Below are positions 1 to 9,036 of a DNA stretch of 64,000 bases, piece after piece; positions within the stretch are counted from its first letter, which is position 1, and the number at the start of each line of letters is the position of its first letter. Source of the stretch: Paraburkholderia phenoliruptrix (GTDB taxonomy: Bacteria > Pseudomonadota > Gammaproteobacteria > Burkholderiales > Burkholderiaceae). The position numbers were made by a program, and so were the translations under genes. Where the stretch lies: NCBI RefSeq assembly GCF_902859825.1, contig NZ_CADIKB010000001.1, positions 1 through 64,000 of the forward strand, given 5' to 3'. The notes below the pieces were generated by a model. That model was not told where the DNA came from. It searched no databases and saw only the letters and a list, made by a program, of their open reading frames with translations.

Positions 1-1
1 G

Positions 2-520
2 AGCGATTTCAACAGGACGAGGCTGGGCCTGGGGATCAATGTCGTGCCGGCCCCTGTCGACCTGGCTGACTTGCTGGCCGACGAACTGGACGAACTGCGT
101 GCCGTTCATCCACATAGGCAGATCGAGCTGGATATCAGCGGCAGCATGAAGGGAAACTGGGACGGCCGGCGACTGCAGCAACTCTTTCAGAACCTGATCG
201 TGAATGCCATCAAATATGGGGCGCCGGGTACGCCCGTGCGCGTCGAGGGGCACGGGGACGCGACGCAGGTCCGTATCGACGTCAGGAACCATGGCCCGGT
301 CATCGAGTGCGCGACGCTTGGCCGCATCTTCGAGCCGCTGACCCGGGGAGCGTGCGATCCGTCAACCTCTCCGGGCGAGGGCAGCCTTGGACTCGGTCTG
401 TACATTGCACGCGAGATCGCCAAGGCTCATCACGGGGTTATCGAAGCACGCTCCGACGAAACAGAGACTGTGTTTTCGGTGTCATTGCCGCGCGCCGTCG
501 GTACGGCAAACGAGCCTTGA
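2..520 (+). CDS. Sensor histidine kinase, C-terminal part (5' end outside window)
   Basis: The reading frame is open from the window edge, so only the end of the protein is visible. The first residues (DFNRTRLGLGI) look like the second helix of the dimerisation domain, followed by a HATPase_c domain: N-box NLIVNAIKYG, F-box IFEPLTRG and G2 box GSLGLGLYIA. The G1 box is weak (VRNHG in place of DxG). It would bind ATP and phosphorylate a histidine in the missing upstream part, then pass the phosphate to a response regulator not seen here. No gene follows closely, so it is the last gene of its unit. The HATPase call is secure; the signal sensed is unknown. Confidence 0.85.
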   Translation, partial: SDFNRTRLGLGINVVPAPVDLADLLADELDELRAVHPHRQIELDISGSMKGNWDGRRLQQLFQNLIVNAIKYGAPGTPVRVEGHGDATQVRIDVRNHGPVIECATLGRIFEPLTRGACDPSTSPGEGSLGLGLYIAREIAKAHHGVIEARSDETETVFSVSLPRAVGTANEP

Positions 521-1371
521 CGGACCGCGACTGCGACCCCACTGACCCTCACCGTAGGCGGCCGATAGGCGATGGGACGCTACGGTGATAACGCCCGTCA
601 GCTTATTGGATAGTTTCATGTCTCCTCCTTTAATCGCCATAGTTCGACTGATGTTTGGCTCGATCGACTTCTCATCCGAAATCGATTCATTCTGGTAAGA
701 CGGATCGCATATTGTTTATTTAGTAATGCGTATCGACTGAAGTTCATGGTCCACTTGCTGCGCTTGGAGTCCGTGTATGGCGTATAAATGAACTCTGCGG
801 CGAAAATCGATCCGTTCCTTTCCAGCACGCTGCGTCAGAGCTTCAATGATTGCGTCAGGCGTCAGCGGTCGCAGATGGCCTGTTAGCTGGCTCCACGAGT
901 GCCGGATACCGGCACGCGCCGGGTCTCGGCTCTTTCTAGGCGGCTGTGTGCATGAACGTGCTGTCCTCACTAGCGAGTTCCAGCTCGAAGCAGCGACCGC
1001 TGCCTGAGTTGCCTCCAAAGATCAGGCAGCGCTTACCCCTAAGATCAAGTTGCATCTGACTCCTGGTGCCCCATTCCGGAGCTTGTAGAAAAATGAGGCG
1101 GCGGAACGCTTCGCACTGGGGCGCTGCGAGTTGCCTGCTGTGTCTTGGTGACACTTCGCACCGCCGCTGCATATGAAGAAAAAGGCGGCACACGATCGCA
1201 TCCCGTCGTCTCGCGCGTTGGCCACCGCCCGACGGCGCCATGGCCCCAACAGGCGGCACGCTGTCGCCCTTGGACAACCCGGGACTCAAGGCGAACGGGC
1301 GTGGCTAAATCGCCCGTTGATAGATAGTGCAAAACTGCCCGTCTGAGCGAATCATCTGATTTCTCCCGTAA
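521..1371. other. Gene-poor stretch before truncated pqiB
   Basis: About 850 bases with no convincing gene. Short open frames on both strands lack a recognisable family, ribosome site or coherent composition. On the minus strand around 720-1018 a peptide contains LTPDAIIEALTQRAGKERID, faintly like the N-terminus of an IS4-type transposase, but this is too weak to call. The stretch ends where pqiB homology begins abruptly, so it probably contains a recombination or insertion scar. Confidence 0.4.
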
Positions 1372-2679
1372 GGAGCCATCCCGGTCGACGATACCCGTTT
1401 CTGGGTTGTGCGGCCGCGCATTGCCGGCGGCACGGTGTCGGGTATCAGTACCTTGATATCGGGTTCGCACATCGGCATGGACATCGGCACGTCGGAAAAG
1501 GCTCGACGCGATTTCGTCGGTCTTGAGTCGCCGCCGGTCCTCGCCACGGGCACGCCAGGGCGCGAGTTCGTGCTCCGAAGCAAAAATATCGGCTCGCTCG
1601 ATATCGGTTCGCCGATTTTCTTCCGGCGACTCCAGGTCGGGCAGATCGTCTCCTACTCGCTGGACGCTGACGGCGCTGGAATGACAATCCACGTCTTCAT
1701 CAATGCGCCTTACGACAAGTACGTGACGGATGACACGCGTTTCTGGCATGCAAGCGGCGTGGACGTCAAGCTGGACACGACCGGCGTCACGATTGAAACG
1801 GAGTCCATGGTATCCATGCTCACCGGCGGACTTGCGTTCGAGAATCCGCCCGACTCGACCACGAGCAAGGAAACCGAGGCGCTGCACCAGTACGAACTTT
1901 TCGCCACACGCACCGAGGCGATGAAGCCGCACGACACGATCGTCGACAAATACGTGTTGAACTTCAAGGAGTCGGTGCGCGGCTTGACGGTTGGCTCTAC
2001 GGTCGACTTCCGCGGCATCGTGGTTGGCGAGGTCACAGCGATCCGTGCGCACTTCGACCCGAAAACCATGGAGTCCAGCGTTCCCGTCGATGTGAACGTT
2101 TATCCCGAGCGTCTGATTTCGCGCGATGGCTGGGACCGCAACGGTGGCAACACATCAGCGGAACGACAGCAGGTCGCGGACCGCTTGATATCGAAGGGGC
2201 TGCGGGCGCAGCTCAGAACGGGCAGCCTTCTTACCGGACAACTGTACGTCGCGCTCGACTTCTTTCCCGCCGCGCCCAAGACGGCAGTGGACTGGAACAG
2301 GAAGCCGTCGCAACTGCCGACTGTGCCGGGTAACCTGCAAGGCCTGCAGGAATCCATCACGAGTCTCGTCGCCAAGCTCAACGCGATTCCGTTCGAGGGG
2401 CTCAGCACGGACCTGCGCAAAACGCTCGGCGATGCGGACGCGCTGCTGGAAACCATCAATACCGATATCGCACCGGATGCCAAAGCGACGTTCGCCGCGG
2501 CTCGAGACGCACTGTCGACGGCGAATCGCGCATTGCAAAGCGACTCGCCTTTGCAGCAGGGCACCGCCGAGACGATGCACGAACTGTCGCGTGCGGCGGT
2601 TTCGATCCGTTCGCTGGCTGAATATCTCGAACGTCACCCGGAAGCACTGATCCGCGGCAAAACTAAGGACAAGCCATGA
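1372..2679 (+). pseudogene. pqiB: 5'-truncated pqiB (MCE-domain intermembrane transport protein)
   Basis: PqiB is an inner-membrane-anchored MCE protein that forms a periplasmic tunnel for lipid movement, working with PqiA and PqiC. Homology starts inside the first MCE domain at DDTRFWVVRPR (about 1387) and runs to the normal C-terminus, with later MCE repeats (GSPIFFRRLQVGQI, GSTVDFRGIVVGEV). The first roughly 100 residues, including the transmembrane anchor, are missing. A TAA lies in frame at 1369-1371 and the nearest start is a GTG at 1408, inside the domain. Family members are usually about 540 residues and this has at most 435. pqiA is absent. The remainder is intact and overlaps pqiC by 4 bases. 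Without its anchor the product is unlikely to work. Confidence 0.75.
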
Positions 2680-3272
2680 GCCTGTATCGCGTGCTCGCCT
2701 TGGCGACGATCGCTTCGAGCGTTATCGCAGTGGGATGTGCGACGTCGCCCACCACGCGTTTTTATACGCTGAGTCCAGTCCGGGTTGGCGAACCGACGTC
2801 GGCTGTCAACCCGATAGCGATAGCGATCGGTCCGGTTACGGTCCCCGATCTGGTCGATCGCCCGCAAATCGTCTCTACCATCGACGTAAATAGAGTATCC
2901 ATCGATGAGTTTGCTCGATGGGCGGATCCGCTTAAGAGCCAGGTTGCACGTGCACTCGCCGAGGATCTCACGCAACTGATCCCGGGTTCGGTCGTGTCGG
3001 TTTATCCGCAGCGTGCGAGTGGCAGCAGCCACGGGGTATCCGTTGATGTGCAAAGCTTTGATTCACCGAAAGATGGGGGTGCGGTGACGTCGGCGGTGGT
3101 CTGGTCGGTGCGGCCGTCGAAGGGAAATGCCATCGACGGGCGCAGCGTTGTCCGCGAGAACGTTCGCGGGGCTGGCTACAATGCGCTGGTCAGTGCACAT
3201 AGTCGGGCCCTTGCGTACGTGGCGAGTGATATTGCTGCAGCGATACAGTCCGCCAGGCGCCAGCGTTTCTGA
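2676..3272 (+). CDS. pqiC: PqiC-like outer-membrane lipoprotein (ABC-type transport auxiliary)
   Basis: This 198-residue protein starts in an ATGA overlap with the pqiB remnant. It has a lipoprotein signal peptide with lipobox VIAVGC (cysteine near residue 22), then TSPTTRFYTLSPV, the hallmark opening of the PqiC/YmbA family. PqiC is an outer-membrane lipoprotein that docks the PqiB needle and helps lipid transport between the membranes. The frame appears intact, but its partners PqiA and full-length PqiB are missing, so it may be a surviving passenger of a broken operon. Confidence 0.8.
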   Translation: MSLYRVLALATIASSVIAVGCATSPTTRFYTLSPVRVGEPTSAVNPIAIAIGPVTVPDLVDRPQIVSTIDVNRVSIDEFARWADPLKSQVARALAEDLTQLIPGSVVSVYPQRASGSSHGVSVDVQSFDSPKDGGAVTSAVVWSVRPSKGNAIDGRSVVRENVRGAGYNALVSAHSRALAYVASDIAAAIQSARRQRF

Positions 3273-3570
3273 TGCGGAGGAACGTAGATCCAGCCTGTTG
3301 TACGATCAACGCATGGTGTGCGAGACACGATCAGGGGGCGTCAACGAATCGAAGTTGTCGTGTCCGAATTTGAGCGAGAACAATTGCTGTCAATGAGCCG
3401 TTCGTGATGGGGGCCTTATTCGCTGGCGAATTTCTCTTCAGAAAGACTTCTTGATGTCCTCCGTCGTGGCACTTCCTCGTATGGTATTAGTCAACATCTG
3501 CTGCTAGCCCTTCAAAAAACGCGGCGGGGTCCGCGGCGGAAGTGTTGCCGTTTCGGCCTCGGGATGTTGC
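3273..3570. other. Intergenic region between convergent pqiC and tautomerase genes
   Basis: About 300 bases between two convergent genes. I see no gene, no strong hairpin followed by T residues and no recognisable RNA. It probably holds the 3' ends of both transcripts. Confidence 0.4.
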
Positions 3571-3807
3571 TCAGAGCTGCGATGGATCGTAGCCCGGTTT
3601 CTGATACAGCGTGTCCCATTTGTCGCGGATATCGTGGTCGTACACTTCCTTGACCCAAGCCGATGGTTGCACAACTTCTATGCCGACCGAGACAGACTCT
3701 TTGCCATAACCGAGGATGGTCGTGACTACCTTCGTGATGCCATCAGAAAGCTGCTGCTTTTGCTGTTCCGATTTCCCTGGCCACATTTTCACAATGACGT
3801 GAGGCAT
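3571..3807 (-). CDS. 4-oxalocrotonate tautomerase family protein
   Basis: A 78-residue protein of the small tautomerase superfamily, which uses the amino-terminal proline as a general base for keto-enol tautomerisation. The start at 3807 is chosen because it gives [17 protein letters not shown], placing Pro directly after the removed Met, and because AAAGGAG lies just upstream. A longer upstream frame would bury the proline. The core LSDGITKVV and the C-terminal part fit the family, and the length is close to the usual 60-80. It follows the cupin gene by 13 bases on the same strand, so the two probably form an operon controlled by the divergent LysR gene. The substrate is unknown. Confidence 0.85.
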   Translation of the reverse strand: MPHVIVKMWPGKSEQQKQQLSDGITKVVTTILGYGKESVSVGIEVVQPSAWVKEVYDHDIRDKWDTLYQKPGYDPSQL

Positions 3808-3820
3808 CGACGACTCCTTT

Positions 3821-4237
3821 TTAGCGTGCGGCAACGGTGCCCGGATACTGGTCGTCGGCCACGTGCTCGAGCCAATCGACCGCCTTGCCACCGAGCGCCT
3901 CCTGGATGGCGATATGCGTCATAAAGGTTTCGGCCGATGCGCCGTGCCAGTGCTTCACGCCCGCCGGGATCCACACAACGTCGCCTGGCCGGATGACCTC
4001 AAGCGGGCCGTCCCAGCGCTGGACGTAGCCACTGCCGGCCGTCACAATCAGTGTTTGGCCGCGTGGATGCTGGTGCCAGGCCGTACGCGCGCCCGGCTCG
4101 AACGTCACACTGCCACCGGACGCGCGAGTCGTTTCGTTCGGCTGAAACATCGCGTCTATACGGACGGTGCCGGTGAACCACTCCGCGGGCCCCTTGACCG
4201 AGGCGACAGTGCCGCAACGCTTCACTTCGATTTCCAT
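3821..4237 (-). CDS. Cupin-domain protein
   Basis: A 138-residue single-domain cupin. The first cupin motif is visible as [20 protein letters not shown] (about residues 52-71) and the second as [17 protein letters not shown] (about 84-100). The histidines in HQH and KHWH, plus a Q/E position, would bind a divalent metal. Proteins of this type include small carboxymuconolactone-decarboxylase-associated cupins and hydroxynitrile-lyase-like cupins, so the exact reaction cannot be assigned. It is the first gene of a two-gene unit with the tautomerase and faces a LysR gene across 130 bases, the usual layout for an inducible small-molecule detoxification pair. Confidence 0.85.
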   Translation of the reverse strand: MEIEVKRCGTVASVKGPAEWFTGTVRIDAMFQPNETTRASGGSVTFEPGARTAWHQHPRGQTLIVTAGSGYVQRWDGPLEVIRPGDVVWIPAGVKHWHGASAETFMTHIAIQEALGGKAVDWLEHVADDQYPGTVAAR

Positions 4238-4367
4238 TGACTGCTCCTGTTCAGAGGTTCGCCCGCGGCAACGGCATGCGCCACGTGGTCGTTGACTGAA
4301 CTTTACTGCTCACTCCGTAGCTCCGGTAGCTGCTAGACTTCGCTGACTGATATGAGCATGATTCATA
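4238..4367. promoter_or_regulatory. Divergent promoter region, cupin/tautomerase versus LysR
   Basis: A 130-base gap separates the divergent cupin and LysR genes. It is visibly more AT-rich than its surroundings near 4335-4365. A LysR-type regulator normally binds such a shared region and controls both itself and the divergent operon. This role is inferred from arrangement; no exact T-N11-A operator was established. Confidence 0.5.
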
Positions 4368-5261
4368 ATGTCGAAAGTCGATCTCAATGTCCTGCGCGCC
4401 TTTCTCGCCGTCGCCCGCGAGCGAAGTTTCACCCGTGCGGCCGCTCAGCTCGGCGTATCGCAGTCCGCCTTGAGCCATTCGATGCGAGGCCTGGAGGAAA
4501 AGCTGGGGCTTCGCTTGCTAACGCGGACGACGCGTGGCGTGTCGCCCACCGAAGCAGGTGAGCGACTGTTGGCAAACGTTGGGCCGTACTATGAGCGCAT
4601 CGACGCCGAACTGGACTCGTTGAGCGCTTTGCGGGACAAGCCGGCGGGTCTTATCCGCATCTCGGCGCACGATCATGCGGCCGATACGATTCTGTGGCCG
4701 AAGCTCAAAAAGCTGCTACGCCGATATCCCGACATTTCGGTAGAAATCAACATTAACTACGGCATGGTCGACATCGTTACCGAGCGATTTGATGCGGGCG
4801 TGCGAAGCGGCGACCTCATTGCGCAGGACATGATTGCCGTACGAATAGGCCCCGATTTCAGAATGGCAGTCGTCGGTTCGCCGGCTTATCTTGCGTCGCA
4901 TGGACGTCCGGCAAATCCGCGTGATCTGGCGGCGCACAGTTGCATCAATCTTCGCCTTCCGACGCGTGGCGGGTTATATGCGTGGGAATTCGGGAAGAGA
5001 CGTAACACGCTGCACGTTAATGTGCATGGCCAGTTTATATGCAACACGACGCCTCAAATGCTCGAGGCCGCGGTAGAGGGGTACGGACTTGCCTATGTGC
5101 CGTACGATCTCGCGGAACCGCATATCGCCAGCGGTCGTCTTGGCAGTGTCCTTGACGATTGGTGCCCTTTGGTGCCCGGGTACCATCTTTACTATGCGAG
5201 TCGTCGGCAAACGTCGCCCGCATTTGCCTTGGTTGTCGATTCCTTGAGATACGGCAACTAA
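4368..5261 (+). CDS. LysR-family transcriptional regulator
   Basis: This 297-residue protein has an N-terminal winged helix-turn-helix (about residues 5-65: LNVLRAFLAVARERSFTRAA, then LGVSQSALSHSMRGLEEKLG) and a C-terminal periplasmic-binding-protein-like effector domain. The length is typical. The opening MSKVDLNVLRAF and the effector-domain pattern resemble the large DsdC/AaeR-like group of Burkholderia LysR proteins. It is divergent from the cupin/tautomerase pair and is its likely regulator. The effector is unknown. Confidence 0.9.
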   Translation: MSKVDLNVLRAFLAVARERSFTRAAAQLGVSQSALSHSMRGLEEKLGLRLLTRTTRGVSPTEAGERLLANVGPYYERIDAELDSLSALRDKPAGLIRISAHDHAADTILWPKLKKLLRRYPDISVEININYGMVDIVTERFDAGVRSGDLIAQDMIAVRIGPDFRMAVVGSPAYLASHGRPANPRDLAAHSCINLRLPTRGGLYAWEFGKRRNTLHVNVHGQFICNTTPQMLEAAVEGYGLAYVPYDLAEPHIASGRLGSVLDDWCPLVPGYHLYYASRRQTSPAFALVVDSLRYGN

Positions 5262-5269
5262 CGACAACG

Positions 5270-5300
5270 ACGACCGCTTTCCGGTCGTGCCAGGCACGAC
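5270..5300 (+). promoter_or_regulatory. Two overlapping, mutually exclusive hairpins after LysR
   Basis: ACGACCG (5270-5276) can pair with CGGTCGT (5282-5288). The right arm overlaps a second perfect inverted repeat, GTCGTGCC (5284-5291) with GGCACGAC (5293-5300). Only one can form fully in RNA. No T-tract follows, so it is not a standard terminator; it may act as a transcript end, an attenuator or a protein-binding palindrome. Confidence 0.4.
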
Positions 5301-5444
5301 GCTGCGTCCTCCGCGTGCAGCCGTCGCGCATGCATTGTTCGTTTCGGATACGCCTTCACTCCAACGCGCACGGGGCTCGTCGACCAGGCAGCCCCTGCTT
5401 TTCCACGTCCACTGTTTAACGCGGGTAAATTCGGCCGTACCACG

Positions 5445-5455
5445 GTGCCTGGCAC
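5445..5455. promoter_or_regulatory. Palindrome GTGCC-N-GGCAC, second copy
   Basis: The 11-base palindrome GTGCCTGGCAC repeats the core at 5287-5297 (GTGCCAGGCAC), 158 bases away. Two equal palindromes upstream of proVWX suggest a dimeric regulator's operator. The function is inferred from spacing and symmetry only. Confidence 0.3.
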
Positions 5456-5874
5456 ATTCCCTAAGAGAGCGGCTGGCGCTCAGCTGACCTTGGGCGCCCC
5501 AAACCGGCAACAAACCTCCATGCGCGGCTCCGGGATCGGCGCCCACCTTGGCCGCGCGAGTCGGTCTTTTCCTTCTCCCTGTTTTCTGCACCTGATACAC
5601 AAACGGCTCGCATTACCAAAGGTATGGGAAAGTGCACACAAAATGTAGCTGGATGGGTCAATTTGGCTTGGTACTCTGCCATTCATGCACTAACCGCCGC
5701 TCAGCGCTCGGTCTCGCGCACGAAGATGCGGCTTTCTCCCTGTGAAGTCGCCAATCGTTCGATACGGCTCGGCTGAGCTCTTCCGTTGTGACGGAAAAAT
5801 GCCTTGGTGCATCGGCCCGCGTGACGGACAGCGCCGCACTTCAATTCCTTGAACCTGCCAGTTGGGATGACAGA

Positions 5875-7164
5875 ATGGCCCCAAACCTGACATTCGCGCC
5901 TCAAGGCGTGCTCCATCCGGCCGCAGTCGATGCGGAAGAAGTACGACCGGCTGTCAAACCTATCGCCGTTTCCAGCACCGACATCCTTACAGTCAAGAAT
6001 CTGTCGAAAATCTTCGGCCCAAAACCGCAGCGTGCTGCGGAACTCGTCAAGCAAGGCCTGGGCAGAAACGAGATCTTCGAACAGACCGGCAATATGGTTG
6101 CCGTGAATGACGTTAGTCTCAGTGTGCGGGCAGGGGAGATCTTCGTCGTCATGGGTCTTTCCGGTTCAGGCAAGTCGACGCTGGTTCGGCTGCTGAATCG
6201 TTTAATCGAACCCACGTCGGGCCAGGTCATTCTCGAAGGCCGCGACATCGCGCCCATGTCCACGCTGGAATTGCGCGAAGTTCGCCGCAAGAAGATGGCC
6301 ATGGTATTCCAGTCGTTCGCGCTGCTGCCCAATCGCTCGGTGCTCGACAACATTGCCTATGGGCTGGAAGTCGCAGGGCAGAAGAAAGCCGAGCGCTATG
6401 ACATCGCCCGCGCCGCGCTCCAGCGCGTCGGTCTGGGTTCGTATGAAAAACTCCTCCCGAGTGAACTGTCCGGCGGTATGCAGCAGCGCGTCGGTCTTGC
6501 TCGTGCGCTCGCGGTGAACCCGTCAGTGCTCCTGATGGATGAGGCTTTTTCGGCGCTCGACCCGCTCATTCGGTTCGAAATGCAGAACGAGCTATTGCGC
6601 CTGCAAAAAGAAGAGCAGCGAACCATCGTCTTCATCTCGCACGATATTGAAGAAGCGATCAAGATCGGCGGCCGGATCGGCATCATGAAAGACGGTTGCC
6701 TCATTCAGGTGGGCACGCCCGCGGAGCTGATCCAGTCTCCTGTTGACTCGTATGTACGGGACTTCTTCCGCAATGTCGACGTATCGCTTTTCCTGAAGGC
6801 ATCCAGTCTGATGGCGCCGGTGGACCGGCGGCTGATTGCCTGCGATGTGGGCACGTCCGCCGAACGCTACCTCAATCAGCTCATCGACAGCGGTGTCGAG
6901 TGCGGCTATGTCTGCGACGACGCAGGACGGTATCAAGGCTGTGTCACTGCCGCGTCCCTGCACAAGGCGGGCACGCGCCCGGTGCGCGAAGCGCTATTGC
7001 GCGACGTGAACGCGGTCACGCTCGACGCCGATCTTCACCAGCTCGCCGACATTGCGTTGAGCCAGGAGCACGATGTGCCTGTCACCGACGCGATCGGCAA
7101 ACTCGCTGGCGTCGTCTCGTGCCGGGCAATCCTCAAACAGGTCATGGAACGGAGAGCAGCATGA
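5875..7164 (+). CDS. proV: Glycine betaine/proline betaine ABC transporter ATP-binding protein
   Basis: This ATPase powers ProU-type uptake of betaines. From the ATG at 5875 it has 429 residues: Walker A GLSGSGKST (94-102), Q-loop near FQSFALLPN, signature LSGGMQQRVGLAR (198-210) and Walker B VLLMDEAFSALDP (218-230). A C-terminal region of about 110 residues contains paired CBS-like segments, which in ProV/OpuA sense ionic strength. The N-terminal KNLSKIFGPKP and the insert AAELVKQGLGRNEIFEQTG are diagnostic of ProV. A GTG 87 bases upstream is the alternative start, but the extra residues look non-conserved. The proV stop overlaps the proW start (ATGA), so the two are translationally coupled. 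Confidence 0.92.
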   Translation: MAPNLTFAPQGVLHPAAVDAEEVRPAVKPIAVSSTDILTVKNLSKIFGPKPQRAAELVKQGLGRNEIFEQTGNMVAVNDVSLSVRAGEIFVVMGLSGSGKSTLVRLLNRLIEPTSGQVILEGRDIAPMSTLELREVRRKKMAMVFQSFALLPNRSVLDNIAYGLEVAGQKKAERYDIARAALQRVGLGSYEKLLPSELSGGMQQRVGLARALAVNPSVLLMDEAFSALDPLIRFEMQNELLRLQKEEQRTIVFISHDIEEAIKIGGRIGIMKDGCLIQVGTPAELIQSPVDSYVRDFFRNVDVSLFLKASSLMAPVDRRLIACDVGTSAERYLNQLIDSGVECGYVCDDAGRYQGCVTAASLHKAGTRPVREALLRDVNAVTLDADLHQLADIALSQEHDVPVTDAIGKLAGVVSCRAILKQVMERRAA

Positions 7165-8042
7165 ATTCGTCGATCATCGGAAAGTTTGCGGAGAACGCCG
7201 TCAACTTCCTGTTCCAGCATTTTCGCGGCGGCTTCGACGCCTTTTCGGCCGCACTTGGTGCAGTCGTCAAACTGCTCGAAGATGGTCTCGCCGCGGTTCC
7301 GTTTGTCGCAATGCTCGTCATTCTCATGGCGTTTGCGCTGTGGCGGCGTGGCGTCCTCTTCTCGGCATTCGTCGGTATTGCGCTTCTCGCGATTCATTAC
7401 ATGGGGTTGTGGTCCCAGACGGTCTCGACACTCGCGCTCGTCGTCGCCGCGACTTTCTTCAGTCTCGTGATCGGCGTGCCGCTCGGCATATGGGGCGCGC
7501 GTAACCGGCGCGTCGAGGTGGTGCTGCGCTCGCTTCTGGATTTCATGCAGACCATGCCGGCATTCGTGTACCTGATCCCCGCCGTGATCCTGTTTGGCCT
7601 TGGCCGCGTGCCCGCGGTCATCGCGACCATCGTGTTCTCCATGCCGCCGGTCGTCCGCCTCACGACGCTTGGCATCCGGCAGGTGCGAGAAGAATTGCTG
7701 GAAGCCGGCCGCTCATTCGGCAGCACAGATACACAGCTTCTGTGGAAGATTCAATTGCCGAATGCGCTGCCATCCATCATGGCGGGCGTCAATCAGACCA
7801 TCATGATGGCGCTGTCGATGGTCGTGGTCGCGTCGATGATCGGTGCAGGCGGTCTCGGTGAATACGTATTGAGCGGAATCCAGCGGCTAGACATCGGCAT
7901 CGGTTTCGAAGGCGGCCTCGGTGTCGTTTTGCTCGCCATCGTGCTCGATCGTTTGACGGAAAGCTTTGGCGTGAGGTCAAAGAAAGCCGGGACGGGTGCG
8001 CGGACGGCGAAGGCCGGCGCGGGTGCGGCGGCGCGCACCTGA
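7161..8042 (+). CDS. proW: Glycine betaine/proline betaine ABC transporter permease
   Basis: This 293-residue inner-membrane subunit forms the ProU channel. The start at 7161 overlaps the proV stop; longer in-frame extensions into proV are rejected because they read out of frame through proV coding sequence. Several membrane spans are visible (FVAMLVILMAFALWR, VSTLALVVAATFFSLVIGV, and others), and the cytoplasmic EAA loop that contacts ProV is EAGRSFGSTDTQLLWKIQLP. LDFMQTMPAFVYLIPA is a family-typical segment. The last 25 residues are Ala/Gly/Arg-rich and probably disordered. It lies between proV and proX in the order expected for ProU. Confidence 0.93.
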   Translation: MNSSIIGKFAENAVNFLFQHFRGGFDAFSAALGAVVKLLEDGLAAVPFVAMLVILMAFALWRRGVLFSAFVGIALLAIHYMGLWSQTVSTLALVVAATFFSLVIGVPLGIWGARNRRVEVVLRSLLDFMQTMPAFVYLIPAVILFGLGRVPAVIATIVFSMPPVVRLTTLGIRQVREELLEAGRSFGSTDTQLLWKIQLPNALPSIMAGVNQTIMMALSMVVVASMIGAGGLGEYVLSGIQRLDIGIGFEGGLGVVLLAIVLDRLTESFGVRSKKAGTGARTAKAGAGAAART

Positions 8043-8134
8043 CTGAAGCGGTACGCAGTGTGGGGACCAGACGCTGAGTCGCAGCAGCGGTCGTTGAAAC
8101 TTTAACGAATCTTATAATCAGGTAGGAGTACTAG

Positions 8135-9016
8135 ATGAAAGACAACATATTCAAGTCGCTCGTCGTGAAACTGGCGATATCCGCCGCGGTCGCGGCCGGC
8201 AGCGGCGTGATGCCCGCCGTCGCGGCAGAACCGGTCAAGATTGCGGTCACCAACTGGGCGGACGTGCTGGCCGTAGCCAATGTGGCGAAGTACGTTCTCG
8301 AGAATAATCTGAAGCAACCGGTTCAGTTCGTGCAGGCAGACATCGGCATTCAGTATCAGGGTGTTGCGCGCGGCGACCTCGACATCATGGTCGGCGGTTG
8401 GCTTCCGGTCACCCATGGAACCTACTACGCCAAGTACAAGAACGATATGGATGATGTCGGCATCATCTATACGGGCGGCAAGAACGGCTGGGCCGTGCCG
8501 ACGTATGTGCCTGAGTCCGAGGTCTCGTCGATCGCCGACCTGGCGAAGCCCGAGGTCAAGAGCAAATTGAACAGCACGATTCAAGGCATCGAGCCTGGCG
8601 GCGGTTTGATGCAGGCTTCGGAAAAGACGATCAAGGCCTACGACCTCAACGGCTATACGCTGCAATCGTCCAGCGAAGCGGGCATGCTCGCCAGCGTCTC
8701 GCGTGCCTATCAGTCGAAGCAATGGATCGTGGCGACCGTATGGAGCCCGCACTGGCTGTTCCAGAAGTGGCAGATGCGTTACCTGAAAGATCCGAAGGGC
8801 ACGCTCGGCGGTGAAGAGCAGATCCACGCGTTCGCCTCGAAGCAGTTCGCAAGCAAGTTTCCCCGCGCGGATGTCTTTTTCAAACACTTCAAGCTGACGC
8901 TCGCGGATGTCGAGTCGATCGAATATCAGGGCAACAGCACGAACGACTATGCGACCGCGGCAAAGAAATTCGTGGACGCCCATCCCGAGAAAGTCAAGGC
9001 CTGGCTCGAGCAGTAG
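8135..9016 (+). CDS. proX: Glycine betaine ABC transporter substrate-binding protein
   Basis: A 293-residue periplasmic binding protein of the OpuAC type. A signal peptide covers about residues 1-30 with a likely cleavage after PAVAA, giving mature EPVKIAVTNWADVLAVANV. The tryptophans and tyrosines of WADV, GGWLPVTHGTYY and ATVWSPHW are of the kind that form the aromatic cage for quaternary ammonium groups. The ribosome site is GTAGGAG, 6 bases before ATG. It follows proW by 92 bases. The cage predicts a betaine-like ligand but does not tell glycine betaine from proline betaine, choline-derived compounds or DMSP. Confidence 0.93.
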   Translation: MKDNIFKSLVVKLAISAAVAAGSGVMPAVAAEPVKIAVTNWADVLAVANVAKYVLENNLKQPVQFVQADIGIQYQGVARGDLDIMVGGWLPVTHGTYYAKYKNDMDDVGIIYTGGKNGWAVPTYVPESEVSSIADLAKPEVKSKLNSTIQGIEPGGGLMQASEKTIKAYDLNGYTLQSSSEAGMLASVSRAYQSKQWIVATVWSPHWLFQKWQMRYLKDPKGTLGGEEQIHAFASKQFASKFPRADVFFKHFKLTLADVESIEYQGNSTNDYATAAKKFVDAHPEKVKAWLEQ

Positions 9017-9036
9017 ACGGCGAGCAGCCTCGCCGT
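9017..9036 (+). terminator. Hairpin after proX
   Basis: ACGGCGAG (9017-9024) and CTCGCCGT (9029-9036) form a perfect 8-base stem with a 4-base loop, overlapping the proX stop by one base. A second stem, CGTGAGC with GCTCACG, follows directly and shares bases with the first. There is no T-tract. It could end or stabilise the proVWX transcript before glyA. Confidence 0.5.

Larger units (their letters stand above)
5262..5874. other. Long untranslated region upstream of proV
   Basis: About 600 bases between the LysR gene and the chosen proV start. No convincing protein is seen on either strand. It contains two copies of the 11-base palindrome GTGCC-N-GGCAC (5287-5297 and 5445-5455) and overlapping hairpins just after the LysR stop. 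A GTG at 5788 is in frame with proV and would add 29 residues, but these do not resemble the family. The proU promoter should lie in this region. Confidence 0.45.

Noticed and set aside
716..1018. Minus-strand 100-residue frame with faint transposase similarity
   Set aside because: Only a short stretch is suggestive and there are no insertion-sequence ends or flanking motifs.
1045..2052. A 335-residue open frame on the minus strand opposite pqiB
   Set aside because: It is antisense to clear MCE-domain coding sequence, Arg/Asp-rich, without family motif; it is a high-GC shadow frame.
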